Assembly: GCF_018122655.1 (NCBI RefSeq)
Contig: NZ_JAGRQC010000003.1
Location: 62,001-126,000 of the forward strand
Source of the DNA: Stakelama marina
GTDB lineage: Bacteria; Pseudomonadota; Alphaproteobacteria; Sphingomonadales; Sphingomonadaceae
Direction: 5' to 3'
Length of the DNA: 64,000 nt
A program made the translations under genes and the position numbers. Positions 1 to 11,059 of this stretch are shown here, in pieces. How positions within the stretch are numbered: the first letter of the stretch is position 1; every line of letters starts with the position of its first letter. The notes below the pieces were generated by a model. The model was not told the origin of the DNA. It ran no database searches and saw nothing but the letters and a program-made list of their open reading frames with translations.

Positions 1-1
1 G

Positions 2-244
2 GACATGGCGACGAGCATTTCGGCCTGGCTGAAGCGCGGCATGTTCGCACCGCAGGCGACACTCGACCTGCGCATCGATTATCTTCGCCCCGCCACGCCG
101 CACCGCACGGTGATCGGACGCGGCGAATGCTACCGCGTCACCCGCTCGATCGCCTTTGTACGCGGCCAGGCGCATGACGGCGATCCGGACGATCCGCTCG
201 CGCATGTCGCGGGCACCTTCATGCTGCTGGACATGCCGGCATGA
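2..244 (+). CDS. PaaI-family thioesterase (C-terminal part, cut by window edge)
   Basis: This is the C-terminal 80 or so residues of a hotdog-fold thioesterase. The reading frame is open to the window edge, and the ATG at position 5 is probably internal. The segment ISAWLKRG followed by an IDYLRPA-type strand is typical of PaaI/acyl-CoA thioesterases, which hydrolyse acyl-CoA esters in the cytoplasm. Its stop overlaps the start of the next gene by four bases (ATGA), so the two are translationally coupled. The neighbour is a second thioesterase, suggesting a tandem pair. The N-terminal half, with the usual HGG motif, lies outside the window, so substrate cannot be inferred. Confidence 0.8.
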   Translation, partial: DMATSISAWLKRGMFAPQATLDLRIDYLRPATPHRTVIGRGECYRVTRSIAFVRGQAHDGDPDDPLAHVAGTFMLLDMPA

Positions 245-624
245 AGCTGCCGCCCTATGCAGAGCTGCTGAAACTCACCGTCGAATCGCATGAGGATGGC
301 GCCGCGCCGATCCTCGCGATGCCGTTCGAAAGCGATGTCCTCGGGCGGCCCGGCTTCCTGCACGGCGGTGCGATCGGCGGGCTGCTCGAAATGGCGGCGA
401 TCGTCGCGCTCCACGATGCGCTGGGGAACGACGATGCGCGGGTGAAGCCGGTCAACGTGACGATCGACTTCATGCGCGGCGGACGCGAAAAGACGACGCG
501 CGCACAGGGCATCGTCACGCGGCTCGGCACGCGCGTCGCCAATGTCGAAGCGGTGGCGTGGCAGGACGACAGGGACCGGCCGATCGCCGGCGCACGGATG
601 AATTACCTGATCGCGCGAAGCTGA
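241..624 (+). CDS. PaaI-family thioesterase
   Basis: A 127-residue protein with a single hotdog domain. The motif HGGAIGGLLE (residues 41-50) is the helix-capping signature of PaaI/YbdB-like acyl-CoA thioesterases, and NVTIDFMRGG near residue 80 is the matching core strand. It would act as a cytoplasmic oligomer that hydrolyses acyl-CoA. The start ATG overlaps the stop of the upstream thioesterase, indicating an operon of two paralogues. The gene ends four bases before the convergent sugar dehydrogenase gene, with no visible terminator. The substrate is unknown. Confidence 0.85.
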   Translation: MKLPPYAELLKLTVESHEDGAAPILAMPFESDVLGRPGFLHGGAIGGLLEMAAIVALHDALGNDDARVKPVNVTIDFMRGGREKTTRAQGIVTRLGTRVANVEAVAWQDDRDRPIAGARMNYLIARS

Positions 625-628
625 ACCT

Positions 629-1819
629 TCACTTCGGCACCGCGCGCATCAACTTGCCGTTGTCGCCGTCCTGAAGCAGCCACAACGATCCGTCGGGCGA
701 CTGCGCCACGTCGCGAATCCGCATCCCCATGTCCCAGCGATCGACCTTCTGCGCGTCGGTGCCGTTCAGCTTCGCGCGCACCAGCGCCTGGCCCGACAGC
801 GCCCCCATGATCGCCGATCCCCGCCACTGCGGAAAATCGCTGCCCGACCAGATGACGAGACCTGCGGGCGATATGGACGGATTCCACCAGAGCTTGGGCG
901 GTTCGAACTCAGGATGCGTATCGTGGTCCGGAATCGGCGAGCCGTCGTAATTGTCGCCGTTCGACACCACCGGCCAGCCGTAATTCCTGCCCTTCAGGAT
1001 CAGGTTGAGCTCGTCGCCGCCCTTCGGCCCCATCTCGATCTCCCACAAATTTCCTGCGGCATCGAAGGTCAGGCCATAAGGATTGCGGTGGCCGGACGAC
1101 CAGATATAGGCGCGCTCGCCACCCGCGGATAGATAGGGATTGTCGGGCGCGGGCTTGCCGTCGAGCGTCATGTGCAAAATCTTGCCGAGCGCGCTGTTCG
1201 GGTCCTGCGCGGGGGTCTTGCGCTGACGTTCCCCGGACGAGAGGAACAGCGACTGGCCATCGGGGGCGAAGGCGATGATGCTGCCGAACTGACCGCCGCC
1301 GCCGGGCGGTTGCTGGTGGAAAATGACCTTGAGACCGGTAAGCCTGGGCGACGCACCGCTCTCGTCGAGCGTGGCATGGGCAAGCGCCAGGGCGCTGCCG
1401 CCGCTGCCCGGCTCCGAATAGCTGAAATAGATGCCGCGATCCGCCGCGAAAGTCGGCGCTGGCGCGATATCGAGCAGCCCGCCCTGCCCGCCATATTCGA
1501 CCGCGGGAACGCCGCCGACATCGACCGGCTGCTCGCCCCGCTTCCAGATCTTAATGTGTCCCGGCTTTTCGGTGACCAGCGCCCGACCGTCGGGCAGGAA
1601 CGCGACCGAAAAGGGATTGTCGAACTCCGCAACCGCGCTGAGCGTGAACGACGCCGAACTGTCGGGGACGGGAACGGGCGTGCCGGCAGACCGGCCGTCG
1701 GTCGTGGCTGATGCCGACGCATAGGGGCCGCCAGCCTGCTGGTCGGACCGCTGCCCCTGCGAACACGCTGTCAGGATCAGCAAGCCCGCCGCGGCGACAA
1801 TGGACGAAGACGGGGACAT
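629..1819 (-). CDS. PQQ-dependent sugar dehydrogenase family lipoprotein
   Basis: A 396-residue secreted beta-propeller of the glucose/sorbosone dehydrogenase family (soluble GdhB/YliI type), expected to oxidise aldose sugars with PQQ. The start chosen is the ATG at 1819, preceded by AAGGAA. It gives a lipoprotein signal with lipobox LTAC (Cys19), so the protein is likely anchored in the periplasm. Family hallmarks include FDNPFSVAFLPDGRALVTEK, SSGHRNPYGL and GGDELNLILKGRNYGWP. An upstream in-frame extension to 2302 is antisense to the divergent peptidase and was rejected. No PQQ synthesis genes are in the window, so cofactor supply and true substrate are open. Confidence 0.88.
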   Translation of the reverse strand: MSPSSSIVAAAGLLILTACSQGQRSDQQAGGPYASASATTDGRSAGTPVPVPDSSASFTLSAVAEFDNPFSVAFLPDGRALVTEKPGHIKIWKRGEQPVDVGGVPAVEYGGQGGLLDIAPAPTFAADRGIYFSYSEPGSGGSALALAHATLDESGASPRLTGLKVIFHQQPPGGGGQFGSIIAFAPDGQSLFLSSGERQRKTPAQDPNSALGKILHMTLDGKPAPDNPYLSAGGERAYIWSSGHRNPYGLTFDAAGNLWEIEMGPKGGDELNLILKGRNYGWPVVSNGDNYDGSPIPDHDTHPEFEPPKLWWNPSISPAGLVIWSGSDFPQWRGSAIMGALSGQALVRAKLNGTDAQKVDRWDMGMRIRDVAQSPDGSLWLLQDGDNGKLMRAVPK

Positions 1820-1925
1820 TCGGGTTCCTTCGTGTCTTGGTTCGTCCCTTGGACGACTCACGTCGCGGATAAGAGTTGCTTCCCGCCCGGACTTTGGCAA
1901 GATGCTGATTGGGGGAGCTAAATTC

Positions 1926-3872
1926 ATGATTGCAAATCGATTCCTGCGCCTGGTCGTGTTGGCCGCGGCGTTCGCATGGGCCAGCACGGGCTTCGCAGGC
2001 CCCCTGCCGACGGAGGCGGGCGCATCGCCGGTTGTGCCGACGACGGCGGATTTCGGGGCGCTCCCCTTTGTATCGGGTCCCAAGCTTTCTCCTTCGGGGC
2101 GCTTGCTCGCCGCGCGCGGCCAGCGCGACGGAAAAACCATGGTGCTGATAACCGACCTGCAGGCGTCGGGCAGCGGCCGCACCCGGTTTATCGGGATACC
2201 CGAGGGCAAGAAGCTCGAATGGTTTCGCTGGGCGGGCGAGGGCCATTTGCTCATCAGTCTGAGTTTCGCTGACCAGTTCATGGGAGAAGATGTCCGGGCC
2301 ACGAGGCTGGTGATCTTCGACGTGAAGAGCCACGAGATCGAACGCGTAAAACAGGGCGCGGGCGTCGACGGTGACGATGTGATCTATGTCGATCCCGACG
2401 GCCGGTTCTTCCTGCTCAGCACGCAACTGGACGTGTCGGAATATCCCTCGGTACTACGCATCGACGTTGCCACCGGGCACGCCAAGACGATTCAGCGCCC
2501 CCGCCAATATGTCTGGGAATGGTTTGCCGACTCCGACGGCGTGCTGCGCGCGGGGATCGGGCGCCTGCACAATAGCTGGTGGGTATATTACCGAAGCAGC
2601 GCCGACGATCATTTCGACAAGGCGATGCGCGGCAAGATCAACGAGGACGATAGCGGGATCGATTCGTTCATCATCATGCCGCACAGCGACCAGGGCTATG
2701 CGGTCGCGATAGGCAAGAACGACCGGTTGGGGCTGTTCCGCTACGATTTCGCGAACAACACGCTGGGCGAACAGATCTACCAGAACGACCGATATGATGT
2801 GGACGATGTGCGGATCGGTCGCCGCGGCGAACTCGAAGCGGTCGATTTCATCACCGATCGCCCGCAAACCAAATGGTTCGATCCCGAAATGCGCGGGATA
2901 CAGGAAATGCTCGATACCGCGATTCCCGCGCATCTGAACCGGATCGTATCGGAAAGCACCGACCGGCAGTGGCTCGTCGTCTTCAGTGCATCGGATGTCG
3001 ATCCGGGCACCTATTATATCTACGACCGCGCGCACCGGCATGCGAGCGCGTTTGCGCAGCCGTATAACCGGCTTGTCGGCAAGTCGCTCGCGGCGATGGA
3101 AACGGTCGCGTACAAGGCGCGCGACGGGATGGAGATTCCCGCATATCTGACGCTGCCTGCGGGGCGTGAGGCGAAACAGCTGCCGATGGTCGTCCTGCCG
3201 CACGGCGGACCCTTTGCGCGCGATGTCTGGGGCTATGATGGATGGGCGCAATTCCTCGCCAGCCGCGGTTATGTCGTGCTTCAGCCCAATTTCCGTGGTT
3301 CGACCGGCTATGGCAAAGGCTATGTCGATAGCGGCTTTGGCCAGTGGGGCCGGGCGATGCAGGACGATATCGACGACGGCGTGAAATGGCTTGAGGCGCG
3401 CGGCATCGTGGACGGCAAGCGCGTGTGCATCATGGGCGCTTCTTTCGGCGGCTATGCCGCGATGTGGGGCGCGGTGCGCAATCCCGATCTCTATCGCTGC
3501 GCGATCAGTTTTGCCGGCATCTCGGACGTCGGCTCGATGCTCCGCTATGACCGCAAGAGCTTTTCGGCGCCGCGCTATTTTCAGAATTGGCGCGACCGGG
3601 TGCGCGGCGACGATTCGTTCGACCTCGACGCGGTATCGCCGATCGACCATGTCGAGGATGTTCGCATCCCGATCCTGATCGCGCACGGCGAAGAGGACGA
3701 CAATGTCCCGCTATACCAGTCGCGGCGCTTCCACGAAAAGCTCGACGATCTCGGCAAGCCGAACGAATATGTCGTCTACCCCGACGAGGGCCACGGCTTT
3801 GCGAACGCCGAGCACGCGACCGATTTCCTGACGCGCGTCGCGGCATTTCTCGACCGCTACAACCCGTCGTGA
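1926..3872 (+). CDS. S9-family (prolyl oligopeptidase-type) serine peptidase, secreted
   Basis: A 648-residue S9 peptidase with an N-terminal signal peptide (hydrophobic residues 6-20, ending near FAG), a beta-propeller-like middle and a C-terminal alpha/beta-hydrolase domain. The catalytic triad is visible: Ser506 in GASFGGYA, Asp591 in HGEEDDNVP and His623 in DEGHGF. The family cleaves acylated or proline-containing oligopeptides. The ATG at 1926 is chosen because a GGGGGAG ribosome binding site precedes it and it begins the signal peptide. It is transcribed divergently from the sugar dehydrogenase. Confidence 0.9.
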   Translation: MIANRFLRLVVLAAAFAWASTGFAGPLPTEAGASPVVPTTADFGALPFVSGPKLSPSGRLLAARGQRDGKTMVLITDLQASGSGRTRFIGIPEGKKLEWFRWAGEGHLLISLSFADQFMGEDVRATRLVIFDVKSHEIERVKQGAGVDGDDVIYVDPDGRFFLLSTQLDVSEYPSVLRIDVATGHAKTIQRPRQYVWEWFADSDGVLRAGIGRLHNSWWVYYRSSADDHFDKAMRGKINEDDSGIDSFIIMPHSDQGYAVAIGKNDRLGLFRYDFANNTLGEQIYQNDRYDVDDVRIGRRGELEAVDFITDRPQTKWFDPEMRGIQEMLDTAIPAHLNRIVSESTDRQWLVVFSASDVDPGTYYIYDRAHRHASAFAQPYNRLVGKSLAAMETVAYKARDGMEIPAYLTLPAGREAKQLPMVVLPHGGPFARDVWGYDGWAQFLASRGYVVLQPNFRGSTGYGKGYVDSGFGQWGRAMQDDIDDGVKWLEARGIVDGKRVCIMGASFGGYAAMWGAVRNPDLYRCAISFAGISDVGSMLRYDRKSFSAPRYFQNWRDRVRGDDSFDLDAVSPIDHVEDVRIPILIAHGEEDDNVPLYQSRRFHEKLDDLGKPNEYVVYPDEGHGFANAEHATDFLTRVAAFLDRYNPS

Positions 3873-3936
3873 CGCGCCTCTTGCCCGTCGGGGCCGATTG
3901 ACCTATATCGACATTGCTTTCTCGACATTGGTGACA

Positions 3937-3968
3937 CTGCCGAGGTCGGACCCGACGGGTTCCGGCAG
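3937..3968 (+). promoter_or_regulatory. Nested hairpin in the leader of the rimP operon
   Basis: Outer stem CTGCCG (3937-3942) pairs with CGGCAG (3963-3968), and inside it GTCG (3945-3948) pairs with CGAC (3953-3956). No U tract follows, so it is not an intrinsic terminator. It lies 26 bases before the rimP start, in the 5' leader of the large translation operon. Leader RNAs upstream of rimP are known in other proteobacteria; whether this one is equivalent is inference. Confidence 0.4.
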
Positions 3969-3994
3969 CGCGAAAGCTTTGTTTGGAGATTTGG

Positions 3995-4543
3995 ATGGCG
4001 AATATCGCCGAACTGACCGCACTGATCGAACCGGAGGCCAAGGCGCTCGGTTTCGAGCTCGTGCGCGTGGCGATGTTCGGCGGCAAGTCCGATCCGACGC
4101 TGCAGGTGATGGCGGAGCGGCCCGATACGGGGCAGCTCACCATCGACGACTGCGCGCAACTTTCACGGCGGCTTTCGGACAAGTTCGACGCGCTGGAAGA
4201 GGCGGGCCGCGATCCGATCGAGCACGCCTATCGGCTCGAGGTCAGCTCGCCGGGGATCGACCGCCCGCTCACGCGCCTTTCCGATTATGTGAATTGGAAA
4301 GGGCATGATGCGCGCGTCACGCTCAAACAGGTCACCGAGAAGCGCAAGCGCATCCAGGGGCCGATCGCCGATGTCGCAGATGACCGGATCACGATCGACG
4401 TGAAGAACCACGGGCCAATGACGATCGGCTTCGACGATGTCGAGGACGCCAAGCTCGTGATGACCGACGCATTGATCGCCGCCACCCAACCGCTTTCCGC
4501 CGACGGGGCGGACGAGATAGTCGAAGTAGAAGGAACCGACTGA
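3995..4543 (+). CDS. rimP: Ribosome maturation factor RimP
   Basis: A 182-residue RimP (YhbC/P15a), needed for maturation of the 30S subunit in the cytoplasm. The diagnostic segment SSPGIDRPLT and the following FTYVNWKGH-like strand (here LSDYVNWKGHDA) are present, with an N-terminal KH-like domain and a C-terminal SH3-like barrel. The ATG at 3995 is chosen because GGAGA lies 5-9 bases upstream; a TTG at 3983 in frame is less likely. It is the first gene of the rimP-nusA-ylxR-infB-rbfA operon, and nusA starts two bases after its stop. Confidence 0.95.
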   Translation: MANIAELTALIEPEAKALGFELVRVAMFGGKSDPTLQVMAERPDTGQLTIDDCAQLSRRLSDKFDALEEAGRDPIEHAYRLEVSSPGIDRPLTRLSDYVNWKGHDARVTLKQVTEKRKRIQGPIADVADDRITIDVKNHGPMTIGFDDVEDAKLVMTDALIAATQPLSADGADEIVEVEGTD

Positions 4544-4545
4544 AC

Positions 4546-6183
4546 ATGGCCACCGCCATTTCCGCCAACAAGGCCGAGCTGCTCGCAATCGCCGACGCCG
4601 TCGCGCGTGAAAAGCTGATCGACAAGGGCATCGTCATCGAAGCGATGGAAGATGCCATCCAGCGCGCCGCCCGCGCTCGCTACGGCGCCGAAAACGACAT
4701 TCGCGCCAAGCTCGATCCCAATACCGGCGACCTGCGCCTGTGGCGCGTCGTCGAGGTGGTCGAGCAGGTCGACGACTATTTCAAGCAGGTCGATCTGAAG
4801 GGCGCGCAGAAGCTCAAGAAGGACGCCGCGCTCGGCGATTATATCGTCGATCCGCTGCCGCCGATCGAGTTCGGCCGCATCGCCGCGCAGGCCGCCAAGC
4901 AGGTCATCTTCCAGAAGGTCCGCGACGCCGAGCGCGAGCGCCAATATGAAGAATTCAAGGACCGCGCGGGTGAGATCATCACCGGCGTCGTCAAGCGCGT
5001 CGAGTTCGGTCATGTCGTTGTCGACCTTGGCCGCGCCGAAGGCGTCATCCGCCGCGATCAGCAGATTCCGCGCGAAGTCGTCCGCGTCGGCGATCGCGTC
5101 CGTTCGCTGATCCTGAACGTCCGCCGCGAAAATCGCGGACCGCAGATTTTCCTCAGCCGCGCGCATCCCGATTTCATGCGCAAGCTGTTCGCGCAGGAAG
5201 TGCCCGAAATCTACGACGGCATTATCGAGATCAAGGCCGCCGCGCGCGACCCGGGCAGCCGCGCCAAGATCGGCGTCATCTCGCATGACGGGTCGATCGA
5301 CCCGGTCGGCGCGTGCGTCGGCATGAAGGGCAGCCGCGTTCAGGCGGTCGTGCAGGAAATGCAGGGCGAAAAGATCGACATCATCCCCTGGTCCGAAGAC
5401 ACCGCGACCTTCGTCGTCAACGCGCTTCAGCCGGCCAATGTCGCGCGCGTCGTCATCGACGAGGAAGAGGAGCGTATCGAGGTGGTCGTTCCCGACGATC
5501 AGCTGTCGCTCGCCATCGGCCGTCGCGGCCAGAATGTCCGCCTTGCCAGCCAGCTGACGGGCAAGGGCATCGACATCCTGACCGAGCAGGACGCCAGCGA
5601 GAAGCGCCAGAAGGAATTCGTCGAGCGCTCGTCGATGTTCGAGAAGGAACTCGATGTCGACGAAACGCTGGCCCAGCTCCTCGTCGCCGAAGGCTTCGGC
5701 GCGCTCGAGGAAGTGGCCTATGTCGAACAGGACGAACTCGCCTCGATCGAAGGCTTCGACGAGGAACTCGCGGTCGAACTGCAGAGCCGTGCGGCCGAAG
5801 CGCTCGAGCGGCGCGAAGAAGCCAATCGCGAAGAGCGCCGCTCGCTCGGCGTCGAGGACGATCTGGCGGAAATGCCCTATCTGACCGAGGCGATGCTCGT
5901 CACGCTCGGCAAGGCGGGCATCAAGACGCTCGACGATCTCGCCGATCTGGCCACCGACGAACTGGTGCAGAAGAAGCGTCCCGAGCCGCGCCGCCGTAAC
6001 GACAATGCCAGCCAGCGGCCCGAGAACAAGGGCGGCGTCCTCGCCGAATACGGCCTGAGCGACGAGCAGGGCAACGAGATCATCATGGCCGCCCGCGCCC
6101 ACTGGTTCGAGGACGAAGACACGGCCGACAACAAGGCGGATGCGCCCGCCGAGGAGGACGCGGTTGCGGACTCCGACCAATGA
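4546..6183 (+). CDS. nusA: Transcription termination/antitermination factor NusA
   Basis: A 545-residue NusA, which binds RNA polymerase and nascent RNA. Domains in order are the N-terminal polymerase-binding domain (about 1-130), an S1 domain (144-204), KH1 with GMKG at 259-262, KH2 with GRRG at 325-328, then a C-terminal helix-hairpin-helix region with an acidic tail. The C-terminal region carries repeated FGALEEVAYVEQDELASIEGFDEEL-type helical motifs, as in other alphaproteobacteria. The start is two bases after rimP, and the next gene (ylxR) starts inside the nusA 3' end, so the whole block is one transcript. Confidence 0.96.
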   Translation: MATAISANKAELLAIADAVAREKLIDKGIVIEAMEDAIQRAARARYGAENDIRAKLDPNTGDLRLWRVVEVVEQVDDYFKQVDLKGAQKLKKDAALGDYIVDPLPPIEFGRIAAQAAKQVIFQKVRDAERERQYEEFKDRAGEIITGVVKRVEFGHVVVDLGRAEGVIRRDQQIPREVVRVGDRVRSLILNVRRENRGPQIFLSRAHPDFMRKLFAQEVPEIYDGIIEIKAAARDPGSRAKIGVISHDGSIDPVGACVGMKGSRVQAVVQEMQGEKIDIIPWSEDTATFVVNALQPANVARVVIDEEEERIEVVVPDDQLSLAIGRRGQNVRLASQLTGKGIDILTEQDASEKRQKEFVERSSMFEKELDVDETLAQLLVAEGFGALEEVAYVEQDELASIEGFDEELAVELQSRAAEALERREEANREERRSLGVEDDLAEMPYLTEAMLVTLGKAGIKTLDDLADLATDELVQKKRPEPRRRNDNASQRPENKGGVLAEYGLSDEQGNEIIMAARAHWFEDEDTADNKADAPAEEDAVADSDQ

Positions 6184-6919
6184 TACGCGCGGCGTAACGA
6201 CAATTTCGCCCCGGAAAGGGGCGGACCCGGAACGCAAATGCGTCCTGTCGGGCGAGCATGCCCCGCGCGAGCGACTCGTGCGGTTGGCGCTCTCGCCCGA
6301 TGGCGACGTGCTGCCCGATGTCCGCGCAAAGGCGCCCGGTCGCGGCGCATGGATCGGCGTCACGCGCGCCGAGCTTGAAGCCGCGGCGGCCAAAGGCCGG
6401 CTGCGCGGTGCGCTGGCGCGCGGGTTCAAGACCGGCGAACTGCGTATCCCCGACGACCTTGCCGAGCGGATCGAACGCGCGCTCGAGCGCAACGCGCTCG
6501 ACCGGCTGGGGCTCGAAGCGCGTGCCGGCGCGCTGATTACGGGCTCAGACCGGATCGCGCAGGCGGCGCGCCAGGGACAATTGCGGCTGCTGCTGCACGC
6601 CGCCGATGCCGGTGCCGATGGTGCCGCGAAACTGGCCCAGGCCTGGCGCGTCGGTTCGGATCGCGAAGGGTCCGGACTGGGGGGATTGGCATTGCCCGTG
6701 TCACGCACCATATTGTCCTTGGCCCTTGGCCGCGAAAATGTGGTACATGCCGGGCTGACCGACGCCCAGGCGGCCAAGCGCGTTGGGCTCGCGCTCGACC
6801 GCTGGCTGCACTTTATCGGACCCGAACGCGTGAACGCACCTTGCGAAACCCGCTCGCAGGGCGCATCGGCGCTGGAAAGCGAAGCGGGCGACGCTGAGAC
6901 GACAGAGGAAACTGAGTAA
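6164..6919 (+). CDS. YlxR-family RNA-binding protein with L7Ae-like C-terminal domain (DUF448)
   Basis: A 251-residue protein. Residues 1-90 or so match the YlxR/DUF448 fold (RKCVLSGE, then PGRGAWIGVT), which binds RNA and accompanies nusA and infB in most bacteria. The second half (GLEARAGALITGSDRI onward) resembles an L7Ae/YlxQ domain, so it is a YlxR-YlxQ fusion. The TTG start at 6164 is preferred because GAGGAGG at 6151-6157 sits at ideal spacing; an in-frame ATG at 6140 has no such site. It overlaps nusA by 20 bases in another frame, implying translational coupling. Confidence 0.85.
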   Translation: MRTPTNDTRGVTTISPRKGADPERKCVLSGEHAPRERLVRLALSPDGDVLPDVRAKAPGRGAWIGVTRAELEAAAAKGRLRGALARGFKTGELRIPDDLAERIERALERNALDRLGLEARAGALITGSDRIAQAARQGQLRLLLHAADAGADGAAKLAQAWRVGSDREGSGLGGLALPVSRTILSLALGRENVVHAGLTDAQAAKRVGLALDRWLHFIGPERVNAPCETRSQGASALESEAGDAETTEETE

Positions 6920-6923
6920 CCGG

Positions 6924-9569
<2,646 letters not shown>

Positions 9570-9576
9570 TCGAACT

Positions 9577-9685
9577 CCCCCTCCCGCATGCGGGAGGGGG
9601 CTGGGGGGTGGGCACCCGCTCCCAGCGATGTACCAGGTTGAGGCCGGGCGCCCACCCCCGGCCCCTCCCGCATACGGGAGGGGAG
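9577..9685. repeat. REP-like inverted-repeat element between infB and rbfA
   Basis: Two GC-rich palindromes face each other. One is a perfect 24-base palindrome at 9577-9600 with core CTCCCGCATGCGGGAG. The second is CCCCTCCCG-cata-CGGGAGGGG at 9662-9683. Outer arms GGGGGTGGGC and GCGCCCACCCCC can also pair, so the whole 109 bases can fold into a branched hairpin. The 3' arm contains the purine-rich ribosome binding site of rbfA. This is a BIME/REP-like mobile-type repeat rather than a gene. Confidence 0.75.
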
Positions 9686-9687
9686 CA

Positions 9688-10089
9688 ATGAGACACAGTG
9701 AAACCTCCGAATCGCGCTCGGTGCGCCTGCTGCGGATGGGCGAGCAGGTCCGGCACGTGCTGTCGGACATCCTGATGCGCGGCGACGTGCATGATCCGAC
9801 GCTCGCCAGCCACAGCGTGTCGGTGACCGAGGTGCGCATGTCGCCCGACCTGCGCCATGCGACCGTTTTCGTGAAGCCGCTCCTCGGCGAGGACGAGGAC
9901 GCGGTGCTGAAGGCGCTGCGCCAGAACACCGCCTATCTGCAGCGCGAGGTCGCGCACCGCGTCAATGCGAAATACGCTGCAAAGCTCAAATTCCTCGCCG
10001 ACGAAAGCTTCGACGAGGCGAGCCATATCGATTCGCTGCTGCGCGATCCGAAGGTGGCGCGCGATCTACCCGGAGACGAGGACGCCTGA
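9688..10089 (+). CDS. rbfA: 30S ribosome-binding factor RbfA
   Basis: A 133-residue RbfA, a cold-shock and 16S rRNA processing factor that binds the 30S subunit. The single KH-like fold is recognisable from [18 protein letters not shown] helix 1 (here [14 protein letters not shown]), the strand [19 protein letters not shown] and [21 protein letters not shown] C-terminus. The ATG at 9688 is preferred over the GTG/ATG codons upstream that lie inside the inverted repeat. The ribosome binding site GGAGGGG is in the 3' arm of that repeat. It is the last rimP-operon gene before the block breaks. Confidence 0.93.
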   Translation: MRHSETSESRSVRLLRMGEQVRHVLSDILMRGDVHDPTLASHSVSVTEVRMSPDLRHATVFVKPLLGEDEDAVLKALRQNTAYLQREVAHRVNAKYAAKLKFLADESFDEASHIDSLLRDPKVARDLPGDEDA

Positions 10090-10095
10090 CGTGCG

Positions 10096-10953
10096 TCAAC
10101 CCGATGGCTGCACCAGCGTGCGGTAGCTCTCCACGAACCGTTCGCCGACGATTTCCGCAAGCCTGTCGACGCTATCGAACCCGATCTCGACATGGCGGTC
10201 GACGATATCCGAAATCCTGCCGTAATCGGCCTCCGAGCCGAGCGCGTGGAGCATACGCTTACGATAGCCCGCGGCGACGGCGGCGTCATCGAGCCGCGAA
10301 TTGCGGCCCGATGGATCGGGCTGAATCGTCAACGCATCTAGCGCGCCCAACCCGTCGATCATCCGCCACGCCGGAAAAGGATCGCAATCTTCATAATCGT
10401 GGAGCATGACCCGGTGCCCGTCGGCAGCGAACGCCTGTAGCAGCGGCGCATAGTCGAAGCAGTAGAACCAATAAGGCGTACCGTCCTGTCCCGGCAACGG
10501 CTCGGGCCGGAACAGCACGCCCTTGCGGATCACCTCGAAGAACATCTCCAGCGGATCGGCGTAGATGTGATGCTGCAACTGCGCGTACAGGCTGGCGAAA
10601 TACGCGCCCGGTTCGCGCAACGTCACATGCCACGTTACCGTTTCCACTCCGGCATTGCGTGCGGCCTGCTCGATATCGAGCGCGATCTGCCGGTTGACGA
10701 CCACGCCTTCGAGGTCTTCGGATGACAGCAGGATCGTCGTGCATCCGGCGGCCTGCGCATGATCGGCCAGCTCGGCAATCGGCCCCATATCGCCGCGCAA
10801 CAGCCTCCACGCCTCTTGGTGGTGCGCCGGATATCCGTCCTTCGGCTCGTACCAGATGCCGCGCGCGACCAGCGCCTCGTGATTGAGGTTCAGCAGATGC
10901 TGAAGCCAGGTCGTCCCGGTCTTGTGAAAGCCCATATGGATAATCAGGTGCAC
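10096..10953 (-). CDS. Sulfotransferase-family protein
   Basis: A 285-residue protein whose N-terminus HMGFHKTGTTWLQHLL matches the 5'-phosphosulfate-binding loop of PAPS-dependent sulfotransferases. Members transfer sulfate from PAPS to sugars or lipids, but many bacterial homologues have unknown substrates. The GTG at 10953 is preferred because ACGGAG lies just upstream; an in-frame GTG at 10980 has no such site. The gene is on the minus strand, inserted between rbfA and the rest of the translation block, and is divergent from tdk. No surface polysaccharide genes are nearby. Confidence 0.75.
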   Translation of the reverse strand: MHLIIHMGFHKTGTTWLQHLLNLNHEALVARGIWYEPKDGYPAHHQEAWRLLRGDMGPIAELADHAQAAGCTTILLSSEDLEGVVVNRQIALDIEQAARNAGVETVTWHVTLREPGAYFASLYAQLQHHIYADPLEMFFEVIRKGVLFRPEPLPGQDGTPYWFYCFDYAPLLQAFAADGHRVMLHDYEDCDPFPAWRMIDGLGALDALTIQPDPSGRNSRLDDAAVAAGYRKRMLHALGSEADYGRISDIVDRHVEIGFDSVDRLAEIVGERFVESYRTLVQPSG

Positions 10954-11059
10954 GAAACGCTCCGTTGGTTGGCACGCCACGCTATGCCGACATCGTTAAC
11001 GACGCGATAACCGTAACCACGGGGCTGGATTTGCGCGCCCGGCAAGGCAAGAAGAGGCG

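Noticed and set aside
1820..2302. N-terminal extension of the sugar dehydrogenase frame
   Set aside because: It is antisense to the peptidase gene; the internal ATG at 1819 has a ribosome binding site and starts a lipoprotein signal.
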